From Methylobacterium frigidaeris (GTDB lineage: Bacteria; Pseudomonadota; Alphaproteobacteria; Rhizobiales; Beijerinckiaceae): DNA of 64,000 nucleotides. A program made the position numbers and the translations under genes. Under the pieces are notes generated by a model. The model had not been told where the DNA came from and made no database searches. It saw only the letters and a program-made list of their open reading frames with translations. The stretch covers positions 248,001 to 312,000 of the forward strand of contig NZ_BPQJ01000002.1 of the NCBI RefSeq assembly GCF_022179185.1. The letters are read 5' to 3'. Positions 27,665 through 37,698 of the stretch are shown here, one piece after another; position 1 is the first letter of the stretch, and each line of letters starts with the position of its first letter.

Positions 27665-27784
27665 GCCCGCCTCACGGCAATGGGCGCCGGGGCAGTGACC
27701 TTGCGGAACGCCCGGCAAGCCCGGCCGTTGCCGGGGCGGCGCGGCTGATAGCCGATCGGGCCTGTCAGGGCTAGGGTCGCTACG

Positions 27785-28528
27785 TCAGTTCTGTGACGGA
27801 GCGAAACGGGCGACGAGCTCGTGCGCCTCGCCCGGATAGGTCAGCCGCACGACGGTGACGGGGCGCCCGGCGCTCCAGGTGCGGCGCTCGACGACGAGGC
27901 AGGGTGTCCCCAGGGGACAGGCCATCGTGGCCGCGAGGTCGGCATCGGCGCTCCTCGCGCGGATGCGGTGCTCGGCCGCGCTCCAGGGCACGTGGTGGAC
28001 GAGCCACGCCCCCGGCGGCTCCGCGGCGAAGTCCTGCCCCTCGGCCTCGGGCACCGCCGCGAGGTGGATCAGCCGCTCCTCCAGGCAGAACGGGCGCGGC
28101 CCGGCCTCGTGCCGGACGGCGAGCGCCAGGACTGGGGCCGGCGCGTCGAGACCGAGCGCGTCGCGGTCTCCTTGCGTGCTGCGCCGGCGGCGGCGCTGCA
28201 GCAGGGCGAAGCGGTAGGGCAGGCCCAACGCCTCGACCTCGCTGCGGATCTCCGGGATCTCCAGCACCGCCGATTGCGAGTGCGGCTGGCGCACGAAGGA
28301 GCCGACCTTGCGCCGGCGCTCGATCAGCCCGGCGGCGGCGAGCTGGGTCAGCACCTTGTTGACGGTCATGCGCGAGCAGCCGAACTGCGCCGTCAGTTCG
28401 TGCTCGAACGGAATGCGGTGGCCGGGCGGCCAGCGGCCCGACAGGATGTGGCCCTGGAGTTCCGAGAGGATCTGCTGGTGCAGCGAGATCGGCCGGGCCT
28501 CGGGGCGGGCGGGATCGTGCGCCGTCAT
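27785..28528 (-). CDS. hutC: histidine utilisation repressor HutC (GntR family)
   Basis: A 247-residue regulator with an N-terminal GntR winged HTH (HQQILSELQGHILSGRWPPG, FGCSRMTVNKVLTQL) and a C-terminal UTRA ligand domain. In other bacteria HutC binds urocanate and then releases the hut operators. The adjacent hutF and the divergent hutIHU genes, plus two GTCTATAC-type operators at 30170-30205 that fit the HutC-subfamily consensus, support the name. It lies 235 bases downstream of hutF on the same strand, with a hairpin (28585-28605) and a CCCTCTCCC-type repeat (28691-28714) in the gap. Confidence 0.9.
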   Translation of the reverse strand: MTAHDPARPEARPISLHQQILSELQGHILSGRWPPGHRIPFEHELTAQFGCSRMTVNKVLTQLAAAGLIERRRKVGSFVRQPHSQSAVLEIPEIRSEVEALGLPYRFALLQRRRRRSTQGDRDALGLDAPAPVLALAVRHEAGPRPFCLEERLIHLAAVPEAEGQDFAAEPPGAWLVHHVPWSAAEHRIRARSADADLAATMACPLGTPCLVVERRTWSAGRPVTVVRLTYPGEAHELVARFAPSQN

Positions 28529-28584
28529 CGGGGGACCGGCTCGCTCACAGGATCACGCTCGCCCACGCCGCCTCCCCCTCACCG

Positions 28585-28714
28585 CCGGCCTTCCCAGAAG
28601 GCCGGATCGTTTCCTCATATCCGAGCTTGGCACGGTACGCCGAATCGCGATGTCCGCCTGGCTCAACCCGGTAAGGACACGTCGCGGGATCCCCTCTCCC
28701 ACACGGGAGGGGGA
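28585..28714. repeat. hairpin and CCCTCTCCC-type repeat between hutF and hutC
   Basis: CCGGCCTTC-CCA-GAAGGCCGG (28585-28605) is a perfect 9-bp stem; CCCCTCTCCC...GGGAGGGGG follows at 28691-28714. Together they may attenuate hutF-to-hutC read-through. Confidence 0.45.
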
Positions 28715-28763
28715 CACGTTCTTGTCTCAAGCAAGCGGGTGATTCGGAACCGGTGACAGTGGA

Positions 28764-30122
28764 TCACGCCGCCATCAACCGCCTGAGCACCCCCGCGTAC
28801 CGCGCCGCCACCGCCTCCCGCGCGACGTGCCGCCCACCCGCGACGACCTGCCGGCCCGCCACCCACACCGCGTCCACCGCCCGCGAGCCGGCGGCGAAGA
28901 TCCAGCCGTCGAGGAGGGCGTCGCCCTGGCGCTCGATCAGCGCCGGGTCCGCCCCGGCGAGGGCGACGCAATCGGCCGGCGCCCCGACCGCGAGCTTGGC
29001 CCCCTCCGCCCCGAGGGCCTGGGTGCCGCCGGCGAGGCCTGCGTCGAACAGGGCCCGCCCGGTCGAGGCGCCGGGGGCGGCCAGCACGTTGCGCTGGCGC
29101 TGCCCGAGGCGCTGGGCGTATTCGAGCTGGCGCAGCTCGTCGGCGGCGCCGACCAGCACGTTCGAATCGGTGCCCACCCCGTAGCGCCCGCCGGCAGCCA
29201 CGAAGCCGGGGGCCGGGAAGATGCCGTCGCCCAGGCTCGCCTCGGTCACCGGGCACAGGCCCGCGACGGCGCCGCTTGCCGCGAACCGGACGGTCTCGTC
29301 GGGCGTCATGTGGGTGGCGTGGATCAGGCACCAGCGCGGGTCGAGCCCGGCCTCGTCGAGGAGCCATTGCACGGGCCGGGCGCCGGACCAGGCCTCGCAT
29401 TCCTCCACCTCCCGCACCTGCTCGGCGGCGTGGATGTGGACCGGCCCGCCCTCCGCGAGCGCCACGGCGGCGGAGAGATCGTCCGGTGTCACCGCCCGCA
29501 GGCTGTGGGGGGCGACGCCGAGGGTCGCGCCGGGGAGATCGGTCACGGCGGCGCGGGATTCCTCGACGAGGCGGGCGAACAGGTCGAGGTCGCTGACGAA
29601 GCGGCGCTGGCCCTCATTCGGGGCCGCCCCCCCGAAATTCGACCATCGGTAGAGCACCGGCAGCAGGGACAGGCGCAGGCCCGTGAGAGCGGCGGCGGCG
29701 GCGATCCGCTCGGCCATCTCGGCGACGTGGCCGTAGGGGCGCCCGTCGGGCGAGTGGTGCAGGTAGTGGAACTCGCCGACCCGGGTGAAGCCGGATTCGA
29801 GCATCTCGACATAGGCCTGCGCGGCGACCGCTTCCGCCTCGTCCGGGGTCATCCGCAGGGCGAAGCGGTACATCGTCTCGCGCCAGGTCCAGAACGTGTC
29901 GGAGGCGGGCCCGCGCCGCTCGGCCAGCCCCGCCATGCCGCGCTGGAAGGCGTGGCTGTGCAGGTTCGGCAGGCCCGGCACCAGCACCGCCACGCTCGTA
30001 TCGCCCGGCTCCGGCGGCCGGCCGGCCTCGACGGAGGAGAACCGGCCCGCCTCCAGGGTGAGCCGGAGATCGGCCTGCCAGCCCGCGGGCGTGAGGGCCT
30101 GGGCGGCGTGCAGCACGGTCAT
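28764..30122 (-). CDS. hutF: formimidoylglutamate deiminase
   Basis: A 452-residue amidohydrolase converting N-formimino-L-glutamate to N-formyl-L-glutamate and ammonia, the second branch of histidine breakdown. The metal-binding [12 protein letters not shown] (His55, His57) opens the barrel, [15 protein letters not shown] holds the next metal histidine, and GVGTDSNVL the late Asp. It is divergent from hutI, with HutC-type operators in the 109-base gap. The expected next enzyme, HutG (formylglutamate deformylase), is not in this window. Confidence 0.93.
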   Translation of the reverse strand: MTVLHAAQALTPAGWQADLRLTLEAGRFSSVEAGRPPEPGDTSVAVLVPGLPNLHSHAFQRGMAGLAERRGPASDTFWTWRETMYRFALRMTPDEAEAVAAQAYVEMLESGFTRVGEFHYLHHSPDGRPYGHVAEMAERIAAAAALTGLRLSLLPVLYRWSNFGGAAPNEGQRRFVSDLDLFARLVEESRAAVTDLPGATLGVAPHSLRAVTPDDLSAAVALAEGGPVHIHAAEQVREVEECEAWSGARPVQWLLDEAGLDPRWCLIHATHMTPDETVRFAASGAVAGLCPVTEASLGDGIFPAPGFVAAGGRYGVGTDSNVLVGAADELRQLEYAQRLGQRQRNVLAAPGASTGRALFDAGLAGGTQALGAEGAKLAVGAPADCVALAGADPALIERQGDALLDGWIFAAGSRAVDAVWVAGRQVVAGGRHVAREAVAARYAGVLRRLMAA

Positions 30123-30169
30123 CGGCGCGTCTCCTGTATGGGGTCCTCGGCGCTCCTGCGCTCCTCATC

Positions 30170-30205
30170 ATGTCTATACAAGGCTGGTCGTTCATGTCTA
30201 TACAT
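30170..30205. promoter_or_regulatory. two HutC operators in the divergent hut promoter
   Basis: ATGTCTATACAA (30170-30181) and ATGTCTATACAT (30194-30205) are direct copies 24 bp apart. Both contain GTCTATAC, which fits the GntR/HutC-subfamily pattern GTMTAKAC. They lie between divergent hutF and hutI and would let HutC repress both. Confidence 0.8.
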
Positions 30206-30231
30206 ATGAACGAATCACGGAGGAGACGCGC

Positions 30232-31455
30232 ATGAGCGAGACAGAAGGGGTGCCGCAGGTCTGGCGCAACGTCCGGCTCGCCACCTTCGCGCCCGGGCTC
30301 CCCGGCATCGGCGCGGTGGAGAACGGCGCGCTCGCGATCCGCGACGGCCGAATCGTCTTCGCCGGTGCGGAGGCCGACTTGCCGGGGGCGGCGCTCGCTG
30401 GGGCCGAGATCGTCGATGGCGAGGGCCGCTGGATCACCCCGGGGCTGATCGACTGCCACACCCACCTCGTCTGGGCCGGCGACCGGGCGCACGAATTCGA
30501 GCTGCGCTTGGCTGGCGCCTCCTACGAGGAGGTGGCGCGGGCCGGCGGCGGCATCGTCTCCTCGGTGGCTGCCTTACGGGCTGCGAGCGAGGACGACCTC
30601 GTGCGCCAGACCCTGCCCCGGCTCGACGCGCTGATCGCCGAGGGCGTCACCACGGTCGAGGTGAAGTCGGGCTACGGCCTCGACCTCGCCAGCGAGCGCA
30701 AGGCGCTCCGCGCCGCCCGCCGCCTCGCCGAATCGCGGTCCGTCGGCATCCGCACCACCTTCCTCGGCGCCCACGCCCTGCCGCCGGAGGCCGGCGGCGA
30801 CAAGGCGGCGTTCATCGCCGAGGTCGCCGACGCGATGCTGCCGGCGCTCGCCGCGGAAGGGCTCGTCGACGCGGTCGATGCCTTCTGCGAGGGGATCGCC
30901 TTCTCGCCCGATCAGGTCGCCCGGGTGTTCGACCGGGCGCAGGGACTCGGCCTGCCGGTGAAGCTCCACGCCGACCAGCTCTCGAATCTCGGCGGCGCCG
31001 CGCTCGCGGCGCGCTACCACGCCCTCTCGGCCGACCATCTCGAGCACACCGACGAATCCGGGGCCGCCGCGATGGCGAAGAGCGGCACCGTCGCGGTGCT
31101 CCTGCCCGGCGCCTACTACTTCATCCGCGAGACCAAGCTGCCGCCGGTGGCGCTGTTCCGGCAGCACGGCGTGCCGATGGCGGTGGCCACCGACGCCAAT
31201 CCCGGCACCTCGCCGCTCACCTCGCTGCTGCTCGCCATGAACATGGCCGCGACCCTCTTTCGCCTCACCGTCGACGAGTGCCTGGCCGGGGTCACCCGCG
31301 AGGCCGCCCGCGCCCTCGGGATCCTCCCCGAGGTCGGCACCCTCGAACCCGGCAAGCGCGCCGACCTCGCGGTGTGGTCGGTCGAGCGGCCGGCCGAGCT
31401 CGTCTACCGCATGGGCTTCAACCCGCTCCACGCCCGCATCCGGGGGATACGATGA
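30232..31455 (+). CDS. hutI: imidazolonepropionase
   Basis: A 407-residue amidohydrolase hydrolysing 4-imidazolone-5-propanoate to N-formimino-L-glutamate, step three of histidine degradation. Metal ligands sit in [15 protein letters not shown] (His76, His78). [20 protein letters not shown] and [10 protein letters not shown] are family signatures. The ATG at 30232 has GGAGGAG about 9 bases upstream. Its stop overlaps the hutH start (ATGA), so the two are coupled. Confidence 0.96.
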   Translation: MSETEGVPQVWRNVRLATFAPGLPGIGAVENGALAIRDGRIVFAGAEADLPGAALAGAEIVDGEGRWITPGLIDCHTHLVWAGDRAHEFELRLAGASYEEVARAGGGIVSSVAALRAASEDDLVRQTLPRLDALIAEGVTTVEVKSGYGLDLASERKALRAARRLAESRSVGIRTTFLGAHALPPEAGGDKAAFIAEVADAMLPALAAEGLVDAVDAFCEGIAFSPDQVARVFDRAQGLGLPVKLHADQLSNLGGAALAARYHALSADHLEHTDESGAAAMAKSGTVAVLLPGAYYFIRETKLPPVALFRQHGVPMAVATDANPGTSPLTSLLLAMNMAATLFRLTVDECLAGVTREAARALGILPEVGTLEPGKRADLAVWSVERPAELVYRMGFNPLHARIRGIR

Positions 31456-32987
31456 CCGAGACGATCACCCTCGTGCCGGGCGCGGTGCCGCTCGGGGCTT
31501 GGCGCGCGGTCTATCGCGGCGCGCCCGCCGCCCTCGATCCATCCTGCGCGCCGGCCGTCGCCGAGAGCGCCGCTGCGGTCGCCCGGATCCTCGCCCGGGG
31601 CGAGCCGGTCTACGGCATCAATACCGGATTCGGGAAGCTGGCGAGCGTGCGGATCGACGCCGCCGACCTCGCGACGCTCCAGCGCAACATCGTGCTCTCC
31701 CACGCCGCCGGCGTCGGCGAGCCGAGCCCCGTGCCGGTGGTGCGCCTGATGCTGGCGCTCAAGCTCGCGAGCCTGGCGCAAGGCGCCTCCGGCGTGCAGC
31801 CCGCCACCCTCGACCTGCTGGCCGCGATGCTCGCCCGCGACGTGATCCCGGTGGTACCCTGCCAGGGCTCGGTCGGCGCCTCGGGCGACCTCGCGCCGCT
31901 CGCCCACATGGCGGCGGTGATGATCGGGGTCGGCGAGGCCTTCACCCCGGCGGGACGCCTGCCCGCCGCCGAGGCGCTGGCGGCGGCCGGCCTCGCGCCG
32001 GCCTCGCTCGGGCCGAAGGAGGGCCTGGCGCTCCTCAACGGCACCCAGTTCTCGACCGCCAACGCGCTGGCCGGCCTGTTCGAGGCCGAGACCCTGCTGC
32101 GCACGGCCCTCGTCGCCGGGGCGCTCGCGACCGACGCGGCGCGCGGCTCCGACGCGCCGTTCGATCCGCGCATCCACAGCTTGCGCCGCCACCGCGGCCA
32201 GATCGAGACCGCCGCGGCCTTGCGCGCGCTGATGGCCGGCAGCGCCATCCGGGCCTCGCACCTCGTCGGCGACGAGCGGGTGCAGGATCCCTACTGCCTG
32301 CGCTGCCAGCCGCAGGTGATGGGCGCCTGCCTCGACTTGTTGCGCCAGGCCGCCGACCTGCTCGCGACGGAAGCGAACGGCGTCTCCGACAACCCGCTGA
32401 TTTTTTCCGAGACCGACGAGGCCCTGTCCGGCGGCAACTTCCACGCCGAACCGGTGGCCTTCGCAGCCGACATGATCGCCATGGCGCTCTGCGAGATCGG
32501 CTCCCTGTCCGAGCGGCGCATCGCCATGCTGGTCGATCCGGCGCTGTCGGGCCTGCCTGCCTTCCTGACCCCGAAGCCGGGGCTGAATTCCGGCTTCATG
32601 ATCCCGCAGGTGACGGCCGCGGCCCTGGTCTCCGAGAACAAGCAGCGGGCGATGCCGGCGAGCGTCGATTCGATCCCGACCTCGGCCAACCAGGAGGACC
32701 ACGTCTCGATGGCCGCCCACGGCGCCCGCCGCCTCCTGCCGATGGCCGAGAACGCCGCCGCGGTGGTGGCGATCGAGGTCCTGGCCGCGGCGCAGGGCTG
32801 CGACTTCCACGCGCCGCTGACGTCCAGCCCGGCCCTGGAGGCGGTGCGGGCGCGGCTGCGGGCGGAGGTGCCCCATCTCGACGACGACCGGCATTTCCAC
32901 CCCGACATCGCAGCGGCGCTGGCGCTGGTGCGGGATGGGAGCCTGGTCGCGGCGGTGGGTGACATGCCGTTGCCGGTCCTCGGCTGA
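31452..32987 (+). CDS. hutH: histidine ammonia-lyase
   Basis: A 511-residue enzyme deaminating histidine to urocanate. The autocatalytic MIO cofactor forms from Ala143-Ser144-Gly145 in [23 protein letters not shown] (54-64) and the [12 protein letters not shown] region are conserved. The start overlaps the hutI stop by four bases. It is separated from hutU by a 229-base gap holding a family B repeat, which may lower read-through. Confidence 0.97.
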   Translation: MTETITLVPGAVPLGAWRAVYRGAPAALDPSCAPAVAESAAAVARILARGEPVYGINTGFGKLASVRIDAADLATLQRNIVLSHAAGVGEPSPVPVVRLMLALKLASLAQGASGVQPATLDLLAAMLARDVIPVVPCQGSVGASGDLAPLAHMAAVMIGVGEAFTPAGRLPAAEALAAAGLAPASLGPKEGLALLNGTQFSTANALAGLFEAETLLRTALVAGALATDAARGSDAPFDPRIHSLRRHRGQIETAAALRALMAGSAIRASHLVGDERVQDPYCLRCQPQVMGACLDLLRQAADLLATEANGVSDNPLIFSETDEALSGGNFHAEPVAFAADMIAMALCEIGSLSERRIAMLVDPALSGLPAFLTPKPGLNSGFMIPQVTAAALVSENKQRAMPASVDSIPTSANQEDHVSMAAHGARRLLPMAENAAAVVAIEVLAAAQGCDFHAPLTSSPALEAVRARLRAEVPHLDDDRHFHPDIAAALALVRDGSLVAAVGDMPLPVLG

Positions 32988-33034
32988 GCATCCATTCAAC
33001 CCACGAGCGCAGTCTTCATAAGTATCCTCCTCCT

Positions 33035-33170
33035 CGCGACCTCATCCTGAGGTGCCGGCCGATCGAAGATCGGTTGGCCTCGAAGGAGGAGTCCAGATAG
33101 CTCCGAGACTTCTGGAGCCCTCCTTCGAGGCTCACTTTGTTCGCACCTCAGGATGAGGTTGCGGGTGGGA
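33035..33170. repeat. interspersed palindromic repeat, family B copy 1
   Basis: Outer arms GACCTCATCCTGAGGTGC and GCACCTCAGGATGAGGTTGC; inner arms CCTCGAAGGAGG and CCTCCTTCGAGG; apical loop about CCAGATAGCTCCGAGACTTC. It can fold into one long interrupted hairpin. Related copies are at 35110, 43110 (interrupted) and 40556 (minimal). It lies within the hut operon, between hutH and hutU. Confidence 0.8.
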
Positions 33171-33216
33171 TGAGTCAGACAACGATCGAACCCCCTCCCG
33201 CCCGGAGCCCCTTCCC

Positions 33217-34881
33217 ATGACCCGCATCGACAACGCCCGCATCGTCCGCGCCCCCCACGGCACTGATCTCACTGCGAAGAGCTGGCTCACCGAGGCGCCG
33301 CTGCGGATGCTGATGAACAACCTCGATCCCGATGTCGCCGAGCGGCCGGGCGAACTGGTGGTCTATGGCGGCATCGGCCGGGCGGCCCGGGACTGGGCGA
33401 GCTTCGACCGCATCGTGGCGGCGCTGAAGGATCTCGACGATGACCAGACCCTGCTGGTCCAGTCCGGCAAGCCGGTCGGGGTCTTTCGCACCCACGCCGA
33501 CGCCCCGCGGGTGCTGATCGCCAACTCGAACCTGGTACCGCACTGGGCCACCTGGGAGCATTTCCACGAGCTCGATCGCAAGGGCCTGATGATGTACGGC
33601 CAGATGACCGCCGGGTCCTGGATCTATATCGGCAGCCAGGGCATCGTGCAGGGCACCTACGAGACCTTCGTCGAGATGGGCCGCCAGCATTACGCCGGCG
33701 ATCTGTCGGGCCGCTGGATCCTGACGGCGGGCTTAGGGGGCATGGGCGGCGCGCAGACGCTCGCCGCCACCATGGCGGGCGCCTCCTGCCTCGCGGTCGA
33801 GGCGCAGGCCTCGCGCATCGAGTTCCGCCTGCGCACGGGTTACGTCGACGTCCAGGCCCGCGACCTCGACCATGCCCTGGCGCTGATCGAGGAATCCTGC
33901 CGCACCAAGACCCCGCGCTCGGTCGCGCTGCTCGGCAACGCGGCGGAGGTCTTTGCTGAACTCTACGCCCGCGGCGTGCGCCCCGACTGCGTCACCGACC
34001 AGACCTCGGCCCATGACCCCGTCAACGGCTACCTGCCGGCGGGCTGGACGGTCGCCGAATGGGAAGCGAAGCGCGAGACCGACCCGGCCGCGGTGGCGGC
34101 GGCGGCCAAGCGATCGATGGCGGTGCACGTGCGGGCGATGCTCGATTTCCACCGCGCCGGCGTGCCGGTGGTCGATTACGGCAACAACATCCGCCAGATG
34201 GCGCTGGAGGAGGGCGTCGAGGACGCCTTCGCCTTTCCGGGCTTCGTGCCGGCCTATATCCGCCCGCTCTTCTGCCGCGGCATCGGGCCGTTCCGCTGGT
34301 GCGCCCTCTCGGGCGACCCGGAGGACATCTACCGCACCGATGCCAAGGTGAAGGAGCTGCTGCCCGACAACCACCACCTCCATCGCTGGCTCGACATGGC
34401 GCGGGAGAAGATCCGGTTCCAGGGCCTGCCGGCGCGGATCTGCTGGGTCGGCCTCGGCGATCGCCACCGGCTCGGCCTTGCCTTCAACGAGATGGTGCGC
34501 AAGGGCGAGCTGAAGGCGCCGATCGTCATCGGCCGCGACCACCTCGATTCCGGCTCGGTCGCCTCGCCGAACCGCGAGACGGAGGCGATGCGCGACGGCT
34601 CCGACGCGGTCTCCGATTGGCCGCTCCTGAACGCGCTCCTCAACACCGCGTCCGGCGCCACCTGGGTCTCGCTCCACCATGGCGGCGGGGTCGGGATGGG
34701 CTTCTCGCAGCATGCCGGCATGGTGATCGTCTGCGACGGCAGCGAGGCGGCCGACCGACGCCTGGAGCGGGTGCTGTGGAACGACCCTGCCACCGGCGTG
34801 ATGCGCCATGCCGATGCCGGCTACGAGGATGCGGTCGCGTGTGCCCGGGAGCATGGGCTGGATCTGCCGTCGCTGGTCTGA
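33217..34881 (+). CDS. hutU: urocanate hydratase
   Basis: A 554-residue urocanase hydrating urocanate to imidazolonepropionate with tightly bound NAD as electrophile. The NAD-binding [10 protein letters not shown] is at residues 171-180. [11 protein letters not shown] (351-361) and Cys409 in [11 protein letters not shown] correspond to conserved active-site segments. It completes hutI-hutH-hutU. Its stop codon overlaps the first bases of a family A repeat. Confidence 0.97.
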   Translation: MTRIDNARIVRAPHGTDLTAKSWLTEAPLRMLMNNLDPDVAERPGELVVYGGIGRAARDWASFDRIVAALKDLDDDQTLLVQSGKPVGVFRTHADAPRVLIANSNLVPHWATWEHFHELDRKGLMMYGQMTAGSWIYIGSQGIVQGTYETFVEMGRQHYAGDLSGRWILTAGLGGMGGAQTLAATMAGASCLAVEAQASRIEFRLRTGYVDVQARDLDHALALIEESCRTKTPRSVALLGNAAEVFAELYARGVRPDCVTDQTSAHDPVNGYLPAGWTVAEWEAKRETDPAAVAAAAKRSMAVHVRAMLDFHRAGVPVVDYGNNIRQMALEEGVEDAFAFPGFVPAYIRPLFCRGIGPFRWCALSGDPEDIYRTDAKVKELLPDNHHLHRWLDMAREKIRFQGLPARICWVGLGDRHRLGLAFNEMVRKGELKAPIVIGRDHLDSGSVASPNRETEAMRDGSDAVSDWPLLNALLNTASGATWVSLHHGGGVGMGFSQHAGMVIVCDGSEAADRRLERVLWNDPATGVMRHADAGYEDAVACAREHGLDLPSLV

Positions 34882-35002
34882 TACCGCCGCGCCTTCGAAC
34901 GGGCGCGTTCGAAGGCGCCAGGCAAGCCCGAATGGGCGCCGGCGCTGATGCGCCAGTCGCCTTCGCATCGACATGTCGAGGCGAAGGCACGAGGGTATGA
35001 GA
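34880..35002 (+). repeat. interspersed palindromic repeat, family A copy 2
   Basis: Starts inside the hutU stop codon. Hairpin one is GCCTTCGAAC-n6-GTTCGAAGGC (34891-34916). Hairpin two has arms CCTTCGCATCGAC and GTCGAGGCGAAGG with one mismatch. Orientation is opposite to copy 1 and the same as copy 3 (43173). Confidence 0.85.
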
Positions 35003-35109
35003 GCGTCTTCGACGGTCGTTGCGGTGATCGGACAGGTCACATGGTTGTCACTCCGTGAGTGCCTTTCCGATTGCGAAGGCCGCAACGCCGAGTGCGGTTC
35101 TATCCTGCT

Positions 35110-35243
35110 CGTGACCTCATCCTGAAGGGCCGGCCGATCGAAGATCGGTTGGCCTCGGAGGAGGGCTCCAGAAGTCTTGCAGCGATCTGGAGCTCTCCTT
35201 CGAGGCTCCCGTTGGTCCCACGTCAGGATGAGGTGGGGGCGGG
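35110..35243. repeat. interspersed palindromic repeat, family B copy 2
   Basis: Same plan as copy 1: GACCTCATCCTGA at the left, CCGGCCGATCGAAGATCGG inside, CCTCGGAGGAGGGCTCCAG and CTGGAGCTCTCCTTCGAGG as inner arms, and GTCAGGATGAGG at the right. Confidence 0.75.
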
Positions 35244-35771
35244 AAAGAAGGATCGCCCGAGATATCGACGTTCCGAACATTAGGAATAGCGTGACCTGAT
35301 TGCTATCCACGAACCGCCCGAATGGCGCTCGGCGTACTTCGGGAACTCCGCGACTCACCCGCTTCGAGTGTCGCTGGAGGCTTCATGGCCGGCGAGGTCG
35401 TCGTACGCTCGAATTGTCACTTCCGGTTCCCGCGTCGCCCGTCTCGTGCCCGCCTGATCCACACCCTCACTGTCCGGGATTGCGGGGAGACCGTGCATGA
35501 CCGCTGCCCCGCTTGCTCGTTCTCCCCGCTGTCCCCGATGTACGTCCTCTTCTCGCCGGAGCCAGTTTCATCGTTCCGGCGATACCGCGCAGCCGGTGAC
35601 CCGCAACCCTGATCGCGACGATCAAGCCACCCTCCCCTCCTGCGGCGACGGCCCGGATCGCCCATCCGGCCCATCACCTGTCGCCGGGGCGTACTTCACG
35701 AACGGTCCACCATGGCGAGACGCCTCTCCGTCCCGACGTTGCGCATCGCCGTCCGGTCCCATCGCCACCTT

Positions 35772-36273
35772 GAATCCGCTCGTACGATGCGAGGTCTGAC
35801 GAGTCGAGATCGCGATCCTCCACCCCGGAGAGTCCCACAGGAAAGCTTTCTCGAGTCGAGTCCAGCTTGGCCACCTCGTTTCGACAGATGCCGTGGCTGC
35901 CTGATTCGTTCCGATGAGTCCCGTCGACTCCTGTGGGTGCGCTGTGGACCCTGCCTCGACTCGCGACTGTGAGCTCCGACTCGGGCCCGGACTCGTCGTC
36001 CGGCTTTTCCCCAGAATGCACCGCTTAGAGTGTTACAGGAATCTTTATCGATTTAGGCGCTCCGGCGGCGACGATTCCTGGAACTCGCCCAAATGCTTAA
36101 TGCCGGTGGGCCGTTCCCGATGTGCCGAGGATTCGTCCCCGTTGTACCGCGCGTCCTGTCCCCGAAGTACCGTGCCGGCGTTCCCGATCGCACGGTGCCT
36201 GTTCCCGAAGTGCCGATCTCACCCCCGGGCGTTCCCGAAGTGCCGACTCCGGCCGAGTCATTCACAGGGATTC
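35772..36273. promoter_or_regulatory. dense cluster of GANTC (CcrM) sites
   Basis: I count 17 GANTC sites in 502 bases, at 35772, 35801, 35830, 35853, 35858, 35903, 35916, 35926, 35958, 35978, 35990, 36039, 36073, 36130, 36245, 36255 and 36269. About two would be expected with even base composition. GANTC is methylated by CcrM in alphaproteobacteria, which times replication and transcription with the cell cycle. The cluster overlaps and precedes the iterons. Confidence 0.65.
36114..36245 (+). repeat. iterons beside the RPA initiator gene
   Basis: Six direct copies close to TTCCCGAAGTGCCG start at 36114, 36136, 36159, 36181, 36202 and 36232. The spacing is 22, 23, 22, 21 and 30 bases, about two helical turns. 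Copies five and six are identical; the copy at 36181 is the weakest. Such phased repeats are where plasmid initiators bind. Confidence 0.8.
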
Positions 36274-36347
36274 CGGGGATTTCCCCTCGGGCTCAGCCCT
36301 CTCGCCCGCCGTCTTCCTCGTACATCGGGAACGGGCGGGCCTGTGGA

Positions 36348-37427
36348 TCAGTTGGCGTCGCGCACGAAGCGCTCGGCAAACCCCAAGAAGGCGCTCTCGT
36401 AGTTCTTCGGCTCCCGGTTCGCGTCGCCCTCGAGCCAGTGGTCGAACTCGGTCTTCAGCCCGTACACGTCCCAGCCCGGATGGGCCTTACGGCACAGCGC
36501 GATCGTCTCGTCGGAGAGGTGGCGGAAGAGCGGCAGCGCCGGCGCTGCCTTCGGCTTGCGTGTGCGTTTCGGCTTCGGGGCCGCTTCGACCAGCACCTCG
36601 TCGGTGACGAGGTCGCGGCGGATCATCCGCAGGTGCGGCTCGCCGCGCTCCTTGTCCTCGAGCCGCAGCACGAAGCCTGGCAGCTCGTCGGCCTTGGCGA
36701 TCTTGGCGATCTCGAACTTGAACCGGCGATAGGTGCCCTCGGCGCCCGACTTCTCGAACAGGGTCGGCAGGCTGATGGCGAAACCCCCCTCCCCTGCCCC
36801 GCCGGCATGCTTGCGCGCGATGCGGTAGAGCCAGCGCTCGCGCCCGCCGGTGATGCCGAAATAGGCCGGGTCGATGGCGAGCACGCCGCCATCCATCAGC
36901 ACCCCCTCGTAGAACCAGTCCGACAGGGTGATCGACATGCCGCGGCTGGCATTGGTCTCCTCGTCGATCGTGTCGTCGAACGAGTCGATCCAGCTGAACT
37001 GGCGCTCCTTGCGCTTGGCCTTCTCGGCCCGGATGTTGGTGCGCACCGAGGTCGATTGCAGGCGAAACAGCGCGTCGCGCAGGAGCTTGTACTGCCGCCC
37101 GCCGGTCTCGCGGCCGATCCCCTTCAGGAGGTCGTAGGGCATGAAGTGGAGCTTGCGCGGGATGTCGTTGCGGCCGCGCTTCTTCATCTCGCAGATCGTC
37201 GAGGCGGCCCAGATCAGGATGTCGGCGTCCCAGATCGTCGCCATGCCGTAGGCCTGGTTCGGCAGCACCCGCACCCAGACCGAGCCGTCGGGGCTGGTAT
37301 AATCGATCTCCTTCAGGCGCTTCTGCTTGGCGATCGAGAAGAACGGCCGCTCCATCGTCTCCCGCTGGTCGCGGAAGTGCACGAAGGGCACCACCATGTC
37401 GATCTGGTCGTTGCGCCGATGGCTCAT
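36348..37427 (-). CDS. repA: RPA-family plasmid-type replication initiator
   Basis: A 359-residue protein of the alphaproteobacterial replication initiator A family (Pfam RPA). Recognised segments are RDQRETMERPFFS, KRLKEIDYTSPDGSVWV, YGMATIWDADILIWAAST, RRGRNDIPRKL, SDWFYEGVLMDGGVLAIDP and GGRERWLYRIARKHAGG. It would bind iterons and open the origin for replication. Six phased iterons lie directly beyond its stop codon. The start at 37427 (MSHRRNDQIDM) begins the conserved part. A plasmid-type initiator among murA, hemA, his and hut genes is unusual; partition genes lie 10 kb away. Confidence 0.85.
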   Translation of the reverse strand: MSHRRNDQIDMVVPFVHFRDQRETMERPFFSIAKQKRLKEIDYTSPDGSVWVRVLPNQAYGMATIWDADILIWAASTICEMKKRGRNDIPRKLHFMPYDLLKGIGRETGGRQYKLLRDALFRLQSTSVRTNIRAEKAKRKERQFSWIDSFDDTIDEETNASRGMSITLSDWFYEGVLMDGGVLAIDPAYFGITGGRERWLYRIARKHAGGAGEGGFAISLPTLFEKSGAEGTYRRFKFEIAKIAKADELPGFVLRLEDKERGEPHLRMIRRDLVTDEVLVEAAPKPKRTRKPKAAPALPLFRHLSDETIALCRKAHPGWDVYGLKTEFDHWLEGDANREPKNYESAFLGFAERFVRDAN

Positions 37428-37698
37428 CGTCACGCCCGTGTCAGGCCCGTGGCCGGCGCGCACGGCTCCCGTCGCGCCGTGCCGCCCCCTGCCGCCCTGC
37501 CGTTTCGAATCCACACGCTCATGCCGAGGAGGCTAGGAGCCGCCCGCCTTCCAAATCGTGGACGGAACAGGGTTTTCGGATGTCGTCCCCGATCCTCTTC
37601 AATCGCGGTTAACGCAGAATCCGGGAGGGCCGCACCGGAACCTCCCCCGCCGACCCGCCGTTCTCCCGCAACAGCCAAGCTCTCCCCGAGATTCCGCC

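Larger units (their letters stand above)
34882..36347. other. 1.4-kb non-coding stretch with origin-like features
   Basis: No supported gene on either strand. In order it holds repeats A2 (34880-35002) and B2 (35110-35243), an inverted iteron-like site (35332-35345), another at 35689-35702, a cluster of 17 GANTC sites (35772-36273), a relatively AT-rich patch (36027-36059) and six direct iterons (36114-36245). It abuts the 3' end of an RPA-family replication initiator, so it is a candidate replication origin. Confidence 0.55.

Noticed and set aside
35322..35612. A 96-residue open frame in the non-coding origin-like stretch
   Set aside because: Composition is repeat- and restriction-site-like with no domain or Shine-Dalgarno; better explained as non-coding.
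36114..36245. A CRISPR array
   Set aside because: Repeats are 14 bases at about 22-base spacing with no unique spacers of 30 bases, and no cas genes are present; iterons fit better.
36342..36350. A DnaA box (TGTGGATCA)
   Set aside because: Eight of nine bases match, but it is a single site overlapping the initiator stop codon; not enough evidence.
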